A DNA stretch of 64,000 nt from Luteibacter pinisoli (GCF_006385595.1 NZ_CP041046.1:310001-374000), one strand, 5' to 3'; counted from the stretch's first letter, positions 9,135-17,949 are shown. The notes: a model not told the origin generated them from the letters alone. Numbers and translations: made by a program.

Positions 9135-9704
9135 ATGCGCCGGCTCGAGCTGTCGACCGTGGACGCGGCCGCCGCGCTCCTTCGCAAGGGCGGCGTGCTC
9201 GCCTACCCGACCGAGGCGGTATTCGGCCTGGGTTGTGATCCGCATGACCGAGACGCGTTCGATCGGCTGTTCGCGCTGAAGGAGCGTCCGCCCACGCAGG
9301 GCGTGCTCCTGATCGCCGCGGACTTCGCCCAGGTGGCGCCCTATATCGACCTCAGTGCGGTGCCGGAAGGCGTCATGGCCCAGGTCCATGCCACCTGGCC
9401 CGGCCCGAACACCTGGGTGTTTCCGCGCAGCGCGCTCGTGCCGGACTGGGTGGCTGGCGCCCACGCGGGCATCGCCCTGCGGGTGACGGCACACGAACCG
9501 GCGGCGGCGCTCTGCCGCGCGTTCGGGGCGCCGCTGGTGTCCACCAGCGCCAATCCCCATGGTGAACCGCCCGCGCGCGATGTGGCGACGCTGTCGCGCT
9601 ATTTCGGCGAGCGGCTCGACGCCGTGCTCGATGCCCCGCTGGGTGGCCTGGACCGCCCCACGGTCATCCGTGATGCGCTGACCGGCGCTATCATCCGCGC
9701 TTGA
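9135..9704 (+). CDS. tsaC: Threonylcarbamoyl-AMP synthase (Sua5/YciO/YrdC family)
   Basis: Makes threonylcarbamoyl-AMP from Thr, bicarbonate and ATP, the first step of t6A37 modification in ANN-decoding tRNAs. 189 residues, the short TsaC form without the Sua5 C-terminal domain. Diagnostic motifs are KGGVLAYPTEAVFGLGCDP at the N terminus, LKERPPTQGVLLI and a late VSTSANPHGEPPA. The ATG is one base after the topA stop, so translation is probably coupled; the AMP-ligase gene follows immediately. Confidence 0.95.
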   Translation: MRRLELSTVDAAAALLRKGGVLAYPTEAVFGLGCDPHDRDAFDRLFALKERPPTQGVLLIAADFAQVAPYIDLSAVPEGVMAQVHATWPGPNTWVFPRSALVPDWVAGAHAGIALRVTAHEPAAALCRAFGAPLVSTSANPHGEPPARDVATLSRYFGERLDAVLDAPLGGLDRPTVIRDALTGAIIRA

Positions 9705-9721
9705 GGAAGGGGGTAGGAATC

Positions 9722-11080
9722 TTGGCAAGCGTTTATGAAGCCACCGGGCGCGAAAGCGCGCCGATGTTGCCGTTGCTGGCTGGCGCGCCGTCGCGCGTGG
9801 TCGCCTGGCGCGACGGCCGTGCCGTCTCCGCCGCCACCTTCCTCGCCCACGTCCACCAGGTGGCCGCACGGCTGCCGGACGTGGTGGGCGCGGTCAACCT
9901 CTGTGAAGATCGCTACGCGTTCCTGGTCGCGTTCGCCGCGCTGGTCCTGCGTGGCCAGGTGAACCTGCTACCGCCCTCGCGCGCACCGCATGCGGTGGAC
10001 GACGTGATGGCCAACCATCCCGGCTGCTACGCCATCGGCGAACTCCCGCTGGCGCCCGCGCCGGAGGGTTACCTGCAGATGCCCGCGCTCGACGACGTGG
10101 CGCCGTACGACGGTGAGCCGCCTTCGGTGCCGGCAGATGCCGTGGTCGCCATCGGTTACACCTCCGGTTCCACCGGCAAGCCGAAACCCAACATCAAGAC
10201 GTGGGGCAGCTTCCACGCGAGCAACGCGGGCAACATCCGCATGCTGGCCGAGGCCATTGGCAGCCCCTTCGACGTGGTGGCCACCGTGCCGCCGCAGCAC
10301 ATGTATGGCATGGAGATGTCGGTGGTGATGCCGCTGATGTCCGAAGTAAGCGTCCACGCCGGCCGTCCGTTCTTCCCTGCCGACGTCGCCTCGGCGCTCG
10401 CGTCGATGCCCGAGCCGCGCGTGCTGGTGATCACACCCGTGCACCTGCGCGCGCTGGTGGAGTCCGGCGTGCAGCTGCCGTCGCTGGCCGCGTTCGTCTC
10501 GGCGACGGCACCGATGCCGGTGGAGCTGGCGATCGAGGCGGAAAAGCGCTTTGGTGCACCCCTGCACGAAGTGTTCGGGTCGACCGAAACCTGCGTGTTC
10601 GCCAGCCGCCGCACGGCGACCGAAGAAGAATGGTCGCTCTACGACGGCGTGACCCTGCACTCGCAGCCGGACGGCACCCTGGTCGATGCGCCGCAGCTGG
10701 CTGAACCCATGGCGCTGGCCGACATCGTCACCCTGCATGGCGAGGGGCGTCGCTTCCGCCTCTGCGGGCGCAATACCGACCTGCTGGAAATCGCCGGCAA
10801 GCGTGCGTCGCTGGGTGACCTCAACCGCCGCCTGCTCGCCATCGCCGGCGTGACGGACGGCGTGCTGTTCCAGCTGGACGAGCCAGACGCCGCTGGCGTG
10901 CGCCGGATCGCCGGGCTGGCCGTTGCCCCTGGCCTGACCCCGGAAGCCGTGCTGGGCGCCTTGCGCGAGGCCATGGACCCGGTCTTCCTGCCTCGCCCCC
11001 TACGCCTGGTGGATGCATTGCCGCGCAATGAGACCGGCAAGCTGCCGCGTGGCGCCTTGCTGGCGCTGGTCCAGCGCTAG
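9722..11080 (+). CDS. AMP-forming acyl/aryl ligase, candidate 3-hydroxybenzoate:ACP ligase
   Basis: ANL-superfamily adenylating enzyme of about 452 residues, short for the family. Core motifs are present: the phosphate loop YTSGSTGKPKP, the A5 motif EVFGSTET and the C-terminal lysine motif NETGKLPRG. In aryl polyene clusters a short ANL enzyme activates the aryl starter (XanA2 in Xanthomonas, ApeH-type in E. coli); this gene has that size and the window has the rest of such a cluster at 31-38.6 kb, so I infer that role. I chose TTG at 9722 because a purine-rich AGGAAGGGGGTAGGA lies just upstream; a TTG at 9701 overlapping the tsaC stop is the alternative. A general acyl-CoA synthetase remains possible. 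Confidence 0.7.
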   Translation: MASVYEATGRESAPMLPLLAGAPSRVVAWRDGRAVSAATFLAHVHQVAARLPDVVGAVNLCEDRYAFLVAFAALVLRGQVNLLPPSRAPHAVDDVMANHPGCYAIGELPLAPAPEGYLQMPALDDVAPYDGEPPSVPADAVVAIGYTSGSTGKPKPNIKTWGSFHASNAGNIRMLAEAIGSPFDVVATVPPQHMYGMEMSVVMPLMSEVSVHAGRPFFPADVASALASMPEPRVLVITPVHLRALVESGVQLPSLAAFVSATAPMPVELAIEAEKRFGAPLHEVFGSTETCVFASRRTATEEEWSLYDGVTLHSQPDGTLVDAPQLAEPMALADIVTLHGEGRRFRLCGRNTDLLEIAGKRASLGDLNRRLLAIAGVTDGVLFQLDEPDAAGVRRIAGLAVAPGLTPEAVLGALREAMDPVFLPRPLRLVDALPRNETGKLPRGALLALVQR

Positions 11081-11118
11081 GGCGGTTACAATCGCCGGTC
11101 CACGAACCGGAGATCCCC

Positions 11119-12402
11119 ATGAAAGTCCTCGTCATCGGTAGCGGCGGCCGCGAGCACGCCCTGGCCTGGAAACTCGGCCAGTCGCCGCGCGTCGACGAGG
11201 TGATCGTGGCCCCGGGCAACGCCGGCACGGCACTGGAGCCGGGCCTTCGCAACGCGAACGTCGCGGTAACCGATATCGACGGCCTCGTCGCGCTGGCGAA
11301 GGCAGAAGGCGTCGGCCTCACCGTCGTGGGCCCCGAAGTACCGCTGGTCGCCGGCGTAGTCGACCGTTTCACGGCCGAGGGCCTGCGCTGCTTCGGCCCG
11401 CGCGCCGCGGCGGCCCAGCTCGAAGGCAGCAAGGCCTTCGCCAAGGATTTCCTGGCGCGCCACGCCATCCCGACCGCGCACTATGCCGTGTTCACCGACC
11501 TCGAGCCGGCGCTCGCCCACGTGCGCCAGACGGGCGCGCCCATCGTCATCAAGGCCGACGGCCTGGCGGCGGGCAAGGGCGTGGTCGTCGCCATGTCGCT
11601 GTCCGAAGCGGAAGCGGCGCTCAACGACATGCTTGGCGACAAGGCCTTCGGCGACGCCTCGTCGCGCGTGGTGATCGAAGAATTCCTCGATGGCGAAGAA
11701 GCCAGCTTCATCGTCATCGCCGACGGCAAGCGCGCGCTGCCCATGGCCACCAGCCAGGACCACAAGCGCCGCGACGACGGCGACAAGGGCCCGAACACCG
11801 GTGGCATGGGCGCGTACTCACCGGCACCGGTGGTCACCGACGAGGTCTCGGCGCGGGTCATGCGCGAGATCATCGAGCCGACGCTCGCCGGCATGGCGGC
11901 GGACGGCGCACCGTTCACCGGTTTTCTCTACGCCGGCCTGATGATCGACAAGGCCGGTGCGGCCAAGGTCATCGAGTTCAATGTCCGCTTTGGCGATCCG
12001 GAAACCCAGCCGATCATGCTGCGCCTGCAGTCGGACCTCGTCGACCTGGTGGAAGCGGCGCTCGACGGCGACGTCGGCCGCGTGCAGGCCCAGTGGGATC
12101 CGCGCCCGTCGCTGGGCGTGGTGCTTGCCGCGGGTGGCTATCCCGGCAAGGTGCGCGCGGGTGATGTCATTCGTGGCGCCAACGGCGACTACGGCCCGGA
12201 CGTGAAGGTGTTCCACGCCGGCACCACCACCGATGCCGAAGGCCGCGCCGTGACGGCCGGTGGGCGCGTGCTGACCGTATGCGCCCTCGGCGACGACCTC
12301 GCCCAGGCCCGGGCGCACGCCTACGCCGCGCTCGAAAGGGTGACGTTTGCCGATGCGTTCTTCCGCCACGATATTGCCCACCGGGCCTTCTCGCGCGGAT
12401 AA
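11119..12402 (+). CDS. purD: Phosphoribosylamine-glycine ligase
   Basis: Second step of de novo purine synthesis: joins glycine to 5-phosphoribosylamine using ATP. 427 residues, full length. It starts MKVLVIGSGGREHALAWKL, contains the ATP-grasp core (KADGLAAGKGVVVA, GGMGAYSPAP) and FNVRFGDPETQ near the metal site. A TTACAAT at 11085-11091 is a plausible -10. The usual partner purH is not adjacent here. Confidence 0.97.
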   Translation: MKVLVIGSGGREHALAWKLGQSPRVDEVIVAPGNAGTALEPGLRNANVAVTDIDGLVALAKAEGVGLTVVGPEVPLVAGVVDRFTAEGLRCFGPRAAAAQLEGSKAFAKDFLARHAIPTAHYAVFTDLEPALAHVRQTGAPIVIKADGLAAGKGVVVAMSLSEAEAALNDMLGDKAFGDASSRVVIEEFLDGEEASFIVIADGKRALPMATSQDHKRRDDGDKGPNTGGMGAYSPAPVVTDEVSARVMREIIEPTLAGMAADGAPFTGFLYAGLMIDKAGAAKVIEFNVRFGDPETQPIMLRLQSDLVDLVEAALDGDVGRVQAQWDPRPSLGVVLAAGGYPGKVRAGDVIRGANGDYGPDVKVFHAGTTTDAEGRAVTAGGRVLTVCALGDDLAQARAHAYAALERVTFADAFFRHDIAHRAFSRG

Positions 12403-12450
12403 ACAACCGCTCGGCTACACTGCGGCGACACCGACAGGATAGCCAACGGA

Positions 12451-14325
12451 ATGTCTCAGTTTTCCCTTCTCGGCAAACGGCGTTTCGCGCCGTTTTTCTG
12501 GACCCAGGCCCTGGGCGCCTTCAATGACAACGCGTTTCGCAACGCGATGGTCATGCTGGTGGCCTTCCAGATGGCCTTGCCCGACAGCCAGGTATCGCTT
12601 TACACGAACCTGGCGCCGGCGCTGTTCATCCTGCCGTACTTCCTGTTCTCCGCCACGGCAGGGCAGCTCGCCGAGAAGTTTGAGAAAACACGCATCATCC
12701 GCTTCGTGAAGCTGTTCGAGATCGCTGCCATGGGCATCGCGGCGGTCGGCTTCTACACCCACCACGTGTCGCTGCTCCTGGTCGTGCTGTTCCTGATGGG
12801 CGTGCACTCCACGGTGTTCGGCCCGATCAAGTACTCGATCCTGCCGCAGGCGCTGGAGCGCAGCGAGCTGGTCGGTGGCAACGCGCTGGTGGAGACGGGT
12901 ACGCAGCTGGCCATGCTCATCGGCATGATCGTCGGCAACTCGCTGATGCTGATCGCCGGTTACGGCACGCTGGCCGCGTCGCTGGCCACCATCGCCATCG
13001 CGGTCACCGGTTACTTCGTGTCGCGGCGCATTCCTATCGCGCCGGCCACCGCGCCGGACCTCCGCTTCAACTGGAATCCGTTCTCCGAAACCTGGCGCGT
13101 GCTCAAGCTCACGCACGAAGACCGCGCTGTCTTCAACGCAGTGCTCGGCATTTCGTGGTTCTGGTTCTTCGGCACCGTGATGATCGCGCAGCTGCCGAAC
13201 TACACGCGCCACGTGCTCGGTGGCGACGGCTCGGTGAATACGCTGGTGCTGACGCTGTTCTCGCTGGGCACGGGCATCGGCTCGCTGCTGTGCGAAAAGC
13301 TCTCGCGCAAGCGCGTGGAAATCGGCCTCGTGCCGATGGGTGCGTTCGGGCTCACCGTCTTCGCCATCGACCTGTACTTCGCCCGCCCCGCGGTGGTCGC
13401 TGGCGCCTCGTTGTCCTGGGATGCCTTCCTCAGCGTGCCGGGTGCGTGGCGCGCGGCGATGGACCTCACCCTGATCGGTGCGTTTGCCGGTTTCTATGTC
13501 GTGCCGCTGTTTGCCTTCGTGCAGAGCCGGGCGCCGCGCGAGCGGCTGTCGCGCATCATCGCCGGTAACAACATCGTCAACGCGCTGCTCATCTGCATCG
13601 CGTCGGGCTTCGGCATCGGGCTGACGGCGGCGGGCCTGGATACGCCGACGATTTTCCTGGTCACCGGCGTGGTGAACATCGCGGTGGCTGTGTACATCTT
13701 CACGCTCGTGCCCGAGTTCATGATGCGCTTCATCACCTGGGTGCTAGTGAACACGCTGTACCGCGTGCGCGTGGACGGGCTGAAGAACGTGCCGGACGAA
13801 GGTGCCGCCGTGGTGGTGTGCAACCACGTAAGTTTCATGGATCCGCTGATCCTGATGGCCTGCGTGCGGCGCCCCATGCGCTTCGTCATGTACTACAAGA
13901 TCTTCAACATCCCTGTGCTGAACTTCATCTTCCGCACGGCAAAGGCGATTCCCATCGCCGGCCGCAACGAAGATCCGGCGCTGATGGAAAAGGCTTTCGA
14001 GGTGATCGATGCCGCGCTCGCCGCGGGCGAAGTGGTGTGCATCTTCCCGGAGGGCGGGCTCACCAGCGACGGCGCGATCCAGGCGTTCCGCCCGGGCATC
14101 GACCGCATCCTGGCGCGCCGGCCGCTACCGGTGGTGCCGCTGGCCCTGCGCGGCATGTGGGGCAGCATCTTCAGCCGGCGTGACGGTGCACTGCGCCGTG
14201 CACGGCTGCCGCGACGCTTCTGGTCGCGGGTTGAACTGGTGGGTGGTGCCGCGCTGCCTGCGGGGGCGGCCAGCGCATCGGTGCTCGAAGCCCGGGTCAG
14301 CGAGCTTCGCGGCGACAAGGCCTGA
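12451..14325 (+). CDS. Lysophospholipid flippase-acyltransferase fusion (LplT-like MFS + PlsC)
   Basis: 624-residue inner-membrane protein. Residues ~1-420 form a 12-segment MFS transporter resembling LplT (opening RFAPFFWTQALGAFNDNAFRNA). Residues ~430-615 are a PlsC/AGPAT acyltransferase with catalytic HX4D (NHVSFMDPLIL) and the glycerol-phosphate motif FPEGGLTSDG. It should move lysophospholipids inward and reacylate them, as E. coli does with LplT and Aas, but the acyl-ACP synthetase domain of Aas is absent, so the acyl donor must come from elsewhere. A TACACT at 12416-12421 may be its -10. It converges on ampE. Confidence 0.85.
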   Translation: MSQFSLLGKRRFAPFFWTQALGAFNDNAFRNAMVMLVAFQMALPDSQVSLYTNLAPALFILPYFLFSATAGQLAEKFEKTRIIRFVKLFEIAAMGIAAVGFYTHHVSLLLVVLFLMGVHSTVFGPIKYSILPQALERSELVGGNALVETGTQLAMLIGMIVGNSLMLIAGYGTLAASLATIAIAVTGYFVSRRIPIAPATAPDLRFNWNPFSETWRVLKLTHEDRAVFNAVLGISWFWFFGTVMIAQLPNYTRHVLGGDGSVNTLVLTLFSLGTGIGSLLCEKLSRKRVEIGLVPMGAFGLTVFAIDLYFARPAVVAGASLSWDAFLSVPGAWRAAMDLTLIGAFAGFYVVPLFAFVQSRAPRERLSRIIAGNNIVNALLICIASGFGIGLTAAGLDTPTIFLVTGVVNIAVAVYIFTLVPEFMMRFITWVLVNTLYRVRVDGLKNVPDEGAAVVVCNHVSFMDPLILMACVRRPMRFVMYYKIFNIPVLNFIFRTAKAIPIAGRNEDPALMEKAFEVIDAALAAGEVVCIFPEGGLTSDGAIQAFRPGIDRILARRPLPVVPLALRGMWGSIFSRRDGALRRARLPRRFWSRVELVGGAALPAGAASASVLEARVSELRGDKA

Positions 14326-14340
14326 CGGAGGTCGTCAGGC
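14320..14340. terminator. Hairpin containing both stop codons of convergent genes
   Basis: Inverted repeat GCCTGACG (14320-14327) and CGTCAGGC (14333-14340) with a 5-base loop. It holds the stop codon of the MFS-PlsC gene and, on the other strand, that of ampE. No T-run follows on either strand, so rho-independent termination is not assured; it may shield both 3' ends. Confidence 0.45.
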
Positions 14341-15201
14341 GAACCACGCTGCCAGCACGATGACGGCGATGACGGCCAGCCACACCACGAGGACGCGGCG
14401 GATGACGCGGCGCGCATCCTCGAGTTCGGCGATCGGGTCGCTCACGTCGTGGGCGTAGCCGTCGCCGGCTTCGACATCGGCATCCACGCCGGCGCGTGCC
14501 ACGGCGCCGAGGAAATCCGGCTCCAGGCGTGAGCGCGGGCTGCCCGACTGGTGGTGCCAGGCTTTCCACGCACCCATGACGGCATCGAAGTCCGAGACCA
14601 GCGCCATCGCGAACACCATCAGGTGTGCGGGGAGCCAGTCGAGCGCATCGGCCAGGCGCTGTGCGGCGGTGCGTGTCGCGGCATCCAGGGCCAGCGAGGC
14701 GTCGCGGCCCAGCGTCTGTGCCAGCCGGTAGCCCAGGGCGCCCGCGGGGCCCAGCAGGAAGAACCACAGCAGGACGCCGAAGCGGCGGCGCAACGCGGCG
14801 TAGAACGTGGCCTCGACCAGCGTGGGTGCGAACCAGGCCAGCGGCTCGGCGTCCATGCGCAGCGCGTTGACGGCCTCATCGCGGCGCAGCGTATCCGGCG
14901 CGCGCACGATGGCGTCGATGTCGGCTTCGATTTCACGGGGGCCCAGCGTGTACACCAGCACCAGCACGGCGAAGATCAGCCAGGCCAGGTCGAAGAAGGG
15001 CAGGGCCCGCAGGATGCCGGCGATGATGGCGCAGGCCACCACCGGCACGAGCAGGACGATGGCGACGCGGCCCGGGCCGGAGGTGTCGGCCAGGCGGCTT
15101 ACCCAGCCGCGAAACCAGCGCTCGTCACGCCAGCGCGCGAGCTGCGGCACGCTCCAGGCAATGACGAGGGCAATGAGGACAGCGAGCAGTCGTAAGGCCA
15201 T
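14335..15201 (-). CDS. ampE: AmpE-like membrane protein
   Basis: About 288-residue integral membrane protein of the AmpE (CobD/CbiB-related) family; in enterobacteria AmpE is linked to the ampD/ampG beta-lactamase induction system, but its activity is unclear. Visible features: four or more hydrophobic segments (residues ~3-20, 47-90, ~145-165 and the C-terminal ~20), YTLGPREIEADIDAIVRA, EPLAWFAPTLVEATFYAALRRRFGVLLWF, and DALDWLPAHLMVFAMALVSDFD. I start at the ATG at 15201; a TTG four codons upstream is possible. ampD is not adjacent. Confidence 0.75.
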   Translation of the reverse strand: MALRLLAVLIALVIAWSVPQLARWRDERWFRGWVSRLADTSGPGRVAIVLLVPVVACAIIAGILRALPFFDLAWLIFAVLVLVYTLGPREIEADIDAIVRAPDTLRRDEAVNALRMDAEPLAWFAPTLVEATFYAALRRRFGVLLWFFLLGPAGALGYRLAQTLGRDASLALDAATRTAAQRLADALDWLPAHLMVFAMALVSDFDAVMGAWKAWHHQSGSPRSRLEPDFLGAVARAGVDADVEAGDGYAHDVSDPIAELEDARRVIRRVLVVWLAVIAVIVLAAWFA

Positions 15202-15247
15202 GGCGTGCGGCAACTAACAGGATGTTAGGCCGATTGTAGGCGAAGCC

Positions 15248-16234
15248 TCAGGCCTTGGGCGCGCTTGCGACCATTTCGGCGAGGCTGACGCCGCGTAGGG
15301 CGAGCCAGTGCTCAATGAGGCGATACGACACGGAAAGCGGTGGTGGCACACCGAGGGTGCCCGACGCCATGCCGTTCACGAGGTCATCCACCGTGAACCA
15401 GCGCGCATCTTCGAGTTCGTCATCGCGCAGGCGGATCTCGCGGCTCTTCGCCACGGCGGTGAAGCCGACCATGAGCGAGGCGGGGAGCGGCCACGGTTGC
15501 GACGAGTGGTACGTGGCGTGCAGTACTTCGACGCCGGATTCCTCGCGCACTTCGCGCTTCACCGCGTCTTCCAGCGATTCGCCGGGTTCGATGAAGCCGG
15601 CCAGCGTGGAATAGCGCCCCGCCGGCCAACCGCGCTGGCGGCCGAGCAGGCACGCATCGCCGTGTTCGACGATGACGATGATCGCGGCATCGGTGCGCGG
15701 GAAGTGCAGGTGCGCCCCATCCGGATTCGTGCACTGGACGCGATGGCCCGCGGCGACCACCACGGTGGGCGAACCGCACAGCGTGCAGAAGCGCGTCTGC
15801 CGCTGCCAATGGGTGACGCCCTTGGCGAAAGCGAACAGGCCGGCGTCGAAGGCGTCGAACAACAGCCCCGCATCGCGCAGCGACATGCGGCGTGCGCCGG
15901 TCATGCTGGCGAACAGTTCGGCGTGTGCTTCGTCGAGCACCAGCGTGAACCACGCGCGGCCATCGGCCAGGCCCAGCAGCGTGGAGCGCACGTCGCCGAA
16001 GCGCTCGTCGCGCATCGCCGGTGACATCCACTGCGGCGCGTCGGCGTCGGCGGTGACGAAGGCCTGGCCTTCGGTGTCCAGGACCAGGAAGCGCGTGTCC
16101 GGCGCGCGCTCGGTTTCCTCAACCCACAGGCGATCGTCGCGGCGTTCGGCCATCCGGTCGATCGCGATGCCGGCGAAGACATTTTCCCGGGCGCGTGAGG
16201 CGGCGGCCTTGTCGCGCTCCTGCTCGACGCTCAC
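15248..16234 (-). CDS. nudC: NAD(H) diphosphatase NudC-type Nudix hydrolase
   Basis: Hydrolyses NAD(H) to NMN(H) and AMP, and in E. coli removes NAD caps from RNA. About 328 residues from a GTG start 13 bases after the erpA stop. The order is an N-terminal domain, a zinc-ribbon region (CTLCGSPT ... QCTNPDG), then the Nudix box GFIEPGESLEDAVKREVREE and the NudC-type SQPWPLPASLM motif. The zinc region has three cysteines only; the fourth position of the usual Cys4 set is not a Cys. Start choice is uncertain because no strong ribosome site is visible. Confidence 0.88.
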   Translation of the reverse strand: MSVEQERDKAAASRARENVFAGIAIDRMAERRDDRLWVEETERAPDTRFLVLDTEGQAFVTADADAPQWMSPAMRDERFGDVRSTLLGLADGRAWFTLVLDEAHAELFASMTGARRMSLRDAGLLFDAFDAGLFAFAKGVTHWQRQTRFCTLCGSPTVVVAAGHRVQCTNPDGAHLHFPRTDAAIIVIVEHGDACLLGRQRGWPAGRYSTLAGFIEPGESLEDAVKREVREESGVEVLHATYHSSQPWPLPASLMVGFTAVAKSREIRLRDDELEDARWFTVDDLVNGMASGTLGVPPPLSVSYRLIEHWLALRGVSLAEMVASAPKA

Positions 16235-16247
16235 GCGGCGGTGCCGG

Positions 16248-16640
16248 TCAGGCGCTGAAGGACGAACCGCAGCCGCAGGTCGTCTTCGCGTTGGGGTTGC
16301 GGATGACGAACTGCGAACCGCTGAACGATTCGGCGTAGTCGATTTCCGCGCCGGTGAGGTACTGCAGGGACAGCGGATCGACCACCAGCGTGACACCCTC
16401 GCGCGAGACGGCGAGGTCATCCTCGGCCTGCTCCTCGTCGAAGGTGAAGCCGTACTGGAAGCCGGAGCAACCGCCACCGCTGATGTATACGCGGAGCTTG
16501 AGGCCGGGGTTGCCTTCCTCTTCGATCAGCTCGTGCACCTTGCGGGCAGCGGCTTCGGTGAAGACCACCGGCGTGCCGGCCGACCGGTAATCCGGTGCGC
16601 CGGTCGGGGCCATGGGGAATGGGTTATTCATGCTGACCAT
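16248..16640 (-). CDS. erpA: Iron-sulfur cluster insertion protein ErpA
   Basis: A-type carrier that delivers Fe-S clusters to apoproteins (IspG and others in E. coli). 130 residues with the three cluster-binding cysteines in SGGGCSGFQYGF and at the C terminus CGCGSSF. An ATG three codons downstream (16631) could be the true start. It is followed by nudC on the same strand and probably co-transcribed. Confidence 0.92.
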   Translation of the reverse strand: MVSMNNPFPMAPTGAPDYRSAGTPVVFTEAAARKVHELIEEEGNPGLKLRVYISGGGCSGFQYGFTFDEEQAEDDLAVSREGVTLVVDPLSLQYLTGAEIDYAESFSGSQFVIRNPNAKTTCGCGSSFSA

Positions 16641-16670
16641 AATGGCGCCGATCGCTGGCAGGTCAAGCCT

Positions 16671-17099
16671 TTAAGTCAGGGCCGGTGCCGCATCGATCGC
16701 CTGCTGGGCCAGCTGGCGCACCGTGACCGGCCCCCGGTGGATCATCTTGCCGTTGACCTGGGCGCCCGCGGCCATTTCCAGCACCTGGTAATGGACGTCA
16801 CCTTCGATCCGGGCCTGCGGGGCGAGTTCGAGGCGCTCCGCGATGTGGATATCGCCGGTGACGCCCCCGTTGACCACGGCATGCGGCACCTCGATGCGGC
16901 CGACCACGCGGCCCGTCTCACTGATGGTGAGCACGCCTTCGCTGCCGGGATCCGCGTGGATCGAGCCTTCCACGGTGCCGTCCAGGTGCAGGGCGCCTGA
17001 AAAGTGGATGTCGCCGCGGACGGTGGCGCCGCGGGCCACCAGGCTGGTCGCTGCCGCGCCTGCGGTGGGGGCGGAAGACTTACGGTTGCTGCTGAACAT
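16671..17099 (-). CDS. Bactofilin
   Basis: Small polymer-forming cytoskeletal protein of about 142 residues. After a flexible N terminus (MFSSNRKSSAPTAG) it is a continuous beta-helix core with regularly spaced Gly/Val/Ile: RGATVRGDIHFSGALHLDG, VEGSIHADPG, GRVVGRIEVPHAVVNG, VTGDIHIAERLEL, ARIEGDVHYQVLEM. Bactofilins form membrane-linked filaments that organise wall synthesis or stalks. The ATG at 17099 starts inside the end of the upstream DUF6776 gene (20-base overlap), implying translational coupling. Confidence 0.9.
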   Translation of the reverse strand: MFSSNRKSSAPTAGAAATSLVARGATVRGDIHFSGALHLDGTVEGSIHADPGSEGVLTISETGRVVGRIEVPHAVVNGGVTGDIHIAERLELAPQARIEGDVHYQVLEMAAGAQVNGKMIHRGPVTVRQLAQQAIDAAPALT

Positions 17100-17829
17100 C
17101 GGTGACCTCGTCGGTTCGGGTGGCATCGGCCCAGGCGACCGTGGTGGTGGTGGCGTCACCACCGTCGGCGCTGGCACTGAAGCGCAGGCGGGTGGGCTTG
17201 AACCCCGTGGGCACGGTAAAGCTGGCCTGGACCTGCTGGAAGTACTTGAAAGAGAAGGCGACGCCGGTGGATGCCGCGGACTGGCCCAGCGCCGGCCCCT
17301 CCAGCGTGGTGACCTTGTTGCCCTGGATGCCCTCGACGGCGACTTTCAGATCGCCCTTCACCGTGTCGCCGCGACGGGCGTTCTGGGTGAGGGTGACGAC
17401 GAGGTTCCAGGCGTTGGGCATGCCCGCGACGGCGGTAACCCGGGCGCCCTGGATCTTCAGCCCGTCACGCTGGCCATTGCCGCCGACCAGCCGCGAGTAG
17501 AACGCGAGGTCGGTACGCAGGCCGCTGATTTCCTCGTCGCGCTCGGCAAGGTTCTTCTTGAGCTCTTTCGTGGCGATATCCGCCACCTGGCTGGCGCGCT
17601 GGAGGTTTGCCACGGTCTGGCGCAGTTCCTCGACATCCGCCGGCGCCTGGCCCGGGCTAGCTGCGAGGGCGCCTGGATGGCGTGCGTGCGTGGGCGCCAG
17701 GACCCAGGCCAGGCCCGCGGCCAGGGCCACGCTGGCGAGCCAGCCCGCGCCGATCAGCAGCCGGGTACGGCGCTCGCGCCCCGCGTCGTGCGAGCGCACG
17801 ACAAGGCGTGGCGGGTGGCGTGGCGCCAT
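17080..17829 (-). CDS. Membrane-anchored coiled-coil protein (DUF6776-like)
   Basis: 249-residue protein of unknown function. It has a short basic cytoplasmic N terminus, one transmembrane segment (about residues 24-44, LLIGAGWLASVALAAGLAWVL), a heptad-like coiled coil (~60-105, ELRQTVANLQRASQ ... LAERDEEISGLRTDL) and a beta-rich periplasmic domain with FYSRLVGGNGQRDGLKIQ. It overlaps the bactofilin gene by 20 bases; a membrane partner for the bactofilin filament is a reasonable inference. The family name is from memory. Confidence 0.75.
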   Translation of the reverse strand: MAPRHPPRLVVRSHDAGRERRTRLLIGAGWLASVALAAGLAWVLAPTHARHPGALAASPGQAPADVEELRQTVANLQRASQVADIATKELKKNLAERDEEISGLRTDLAFYSRLVGGNGQRDGLKIQGARVTAVAGMPNAWNLVVTLTQNARRGDTVKGDLKVAVEGIQGNKVTTLEGPALGQSAASTGVAFSFKYFQQVQASFTVPTGFKPTRLRFSASADGGDATTTTVAWADATRTDEVTDVQQQP

Positions 17830-17915
17830 GGCGGGTTCCGTGCAAGAAACGTGAAAGGGCGATGGTATAGCCCTTCGGTTTCAGAATGGTCAAGGAACCC
17901 GGGCACACCCCAACG

Positions 17916-17939
17916 AAAAAAGGCCGCCTTGCGGCGGCC
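17916..17939 (-). terminator. Intrinsic terminator after bfr
   Basis: On the minus strand, GGCCGCC/GGCGGCC (7 bp, 17922-17928 with 17933-17939) with a 4-base loop is followed by a run of six T (complement of 17916-17921). It terminates the bfr transcript and separates it from the DUF6776-bactofilin genes. Confidence 0.9.
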
Positions 17940-17949
17940 CTTCGCGGGA

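Noticed and set aside
6311..9187. 958-codon minus-strand open frame opposite topA
   Set aside because: It mirrors topA codon bias, has Leu/Arg/Gly repeats from the Lys tail and no recognisable domain.
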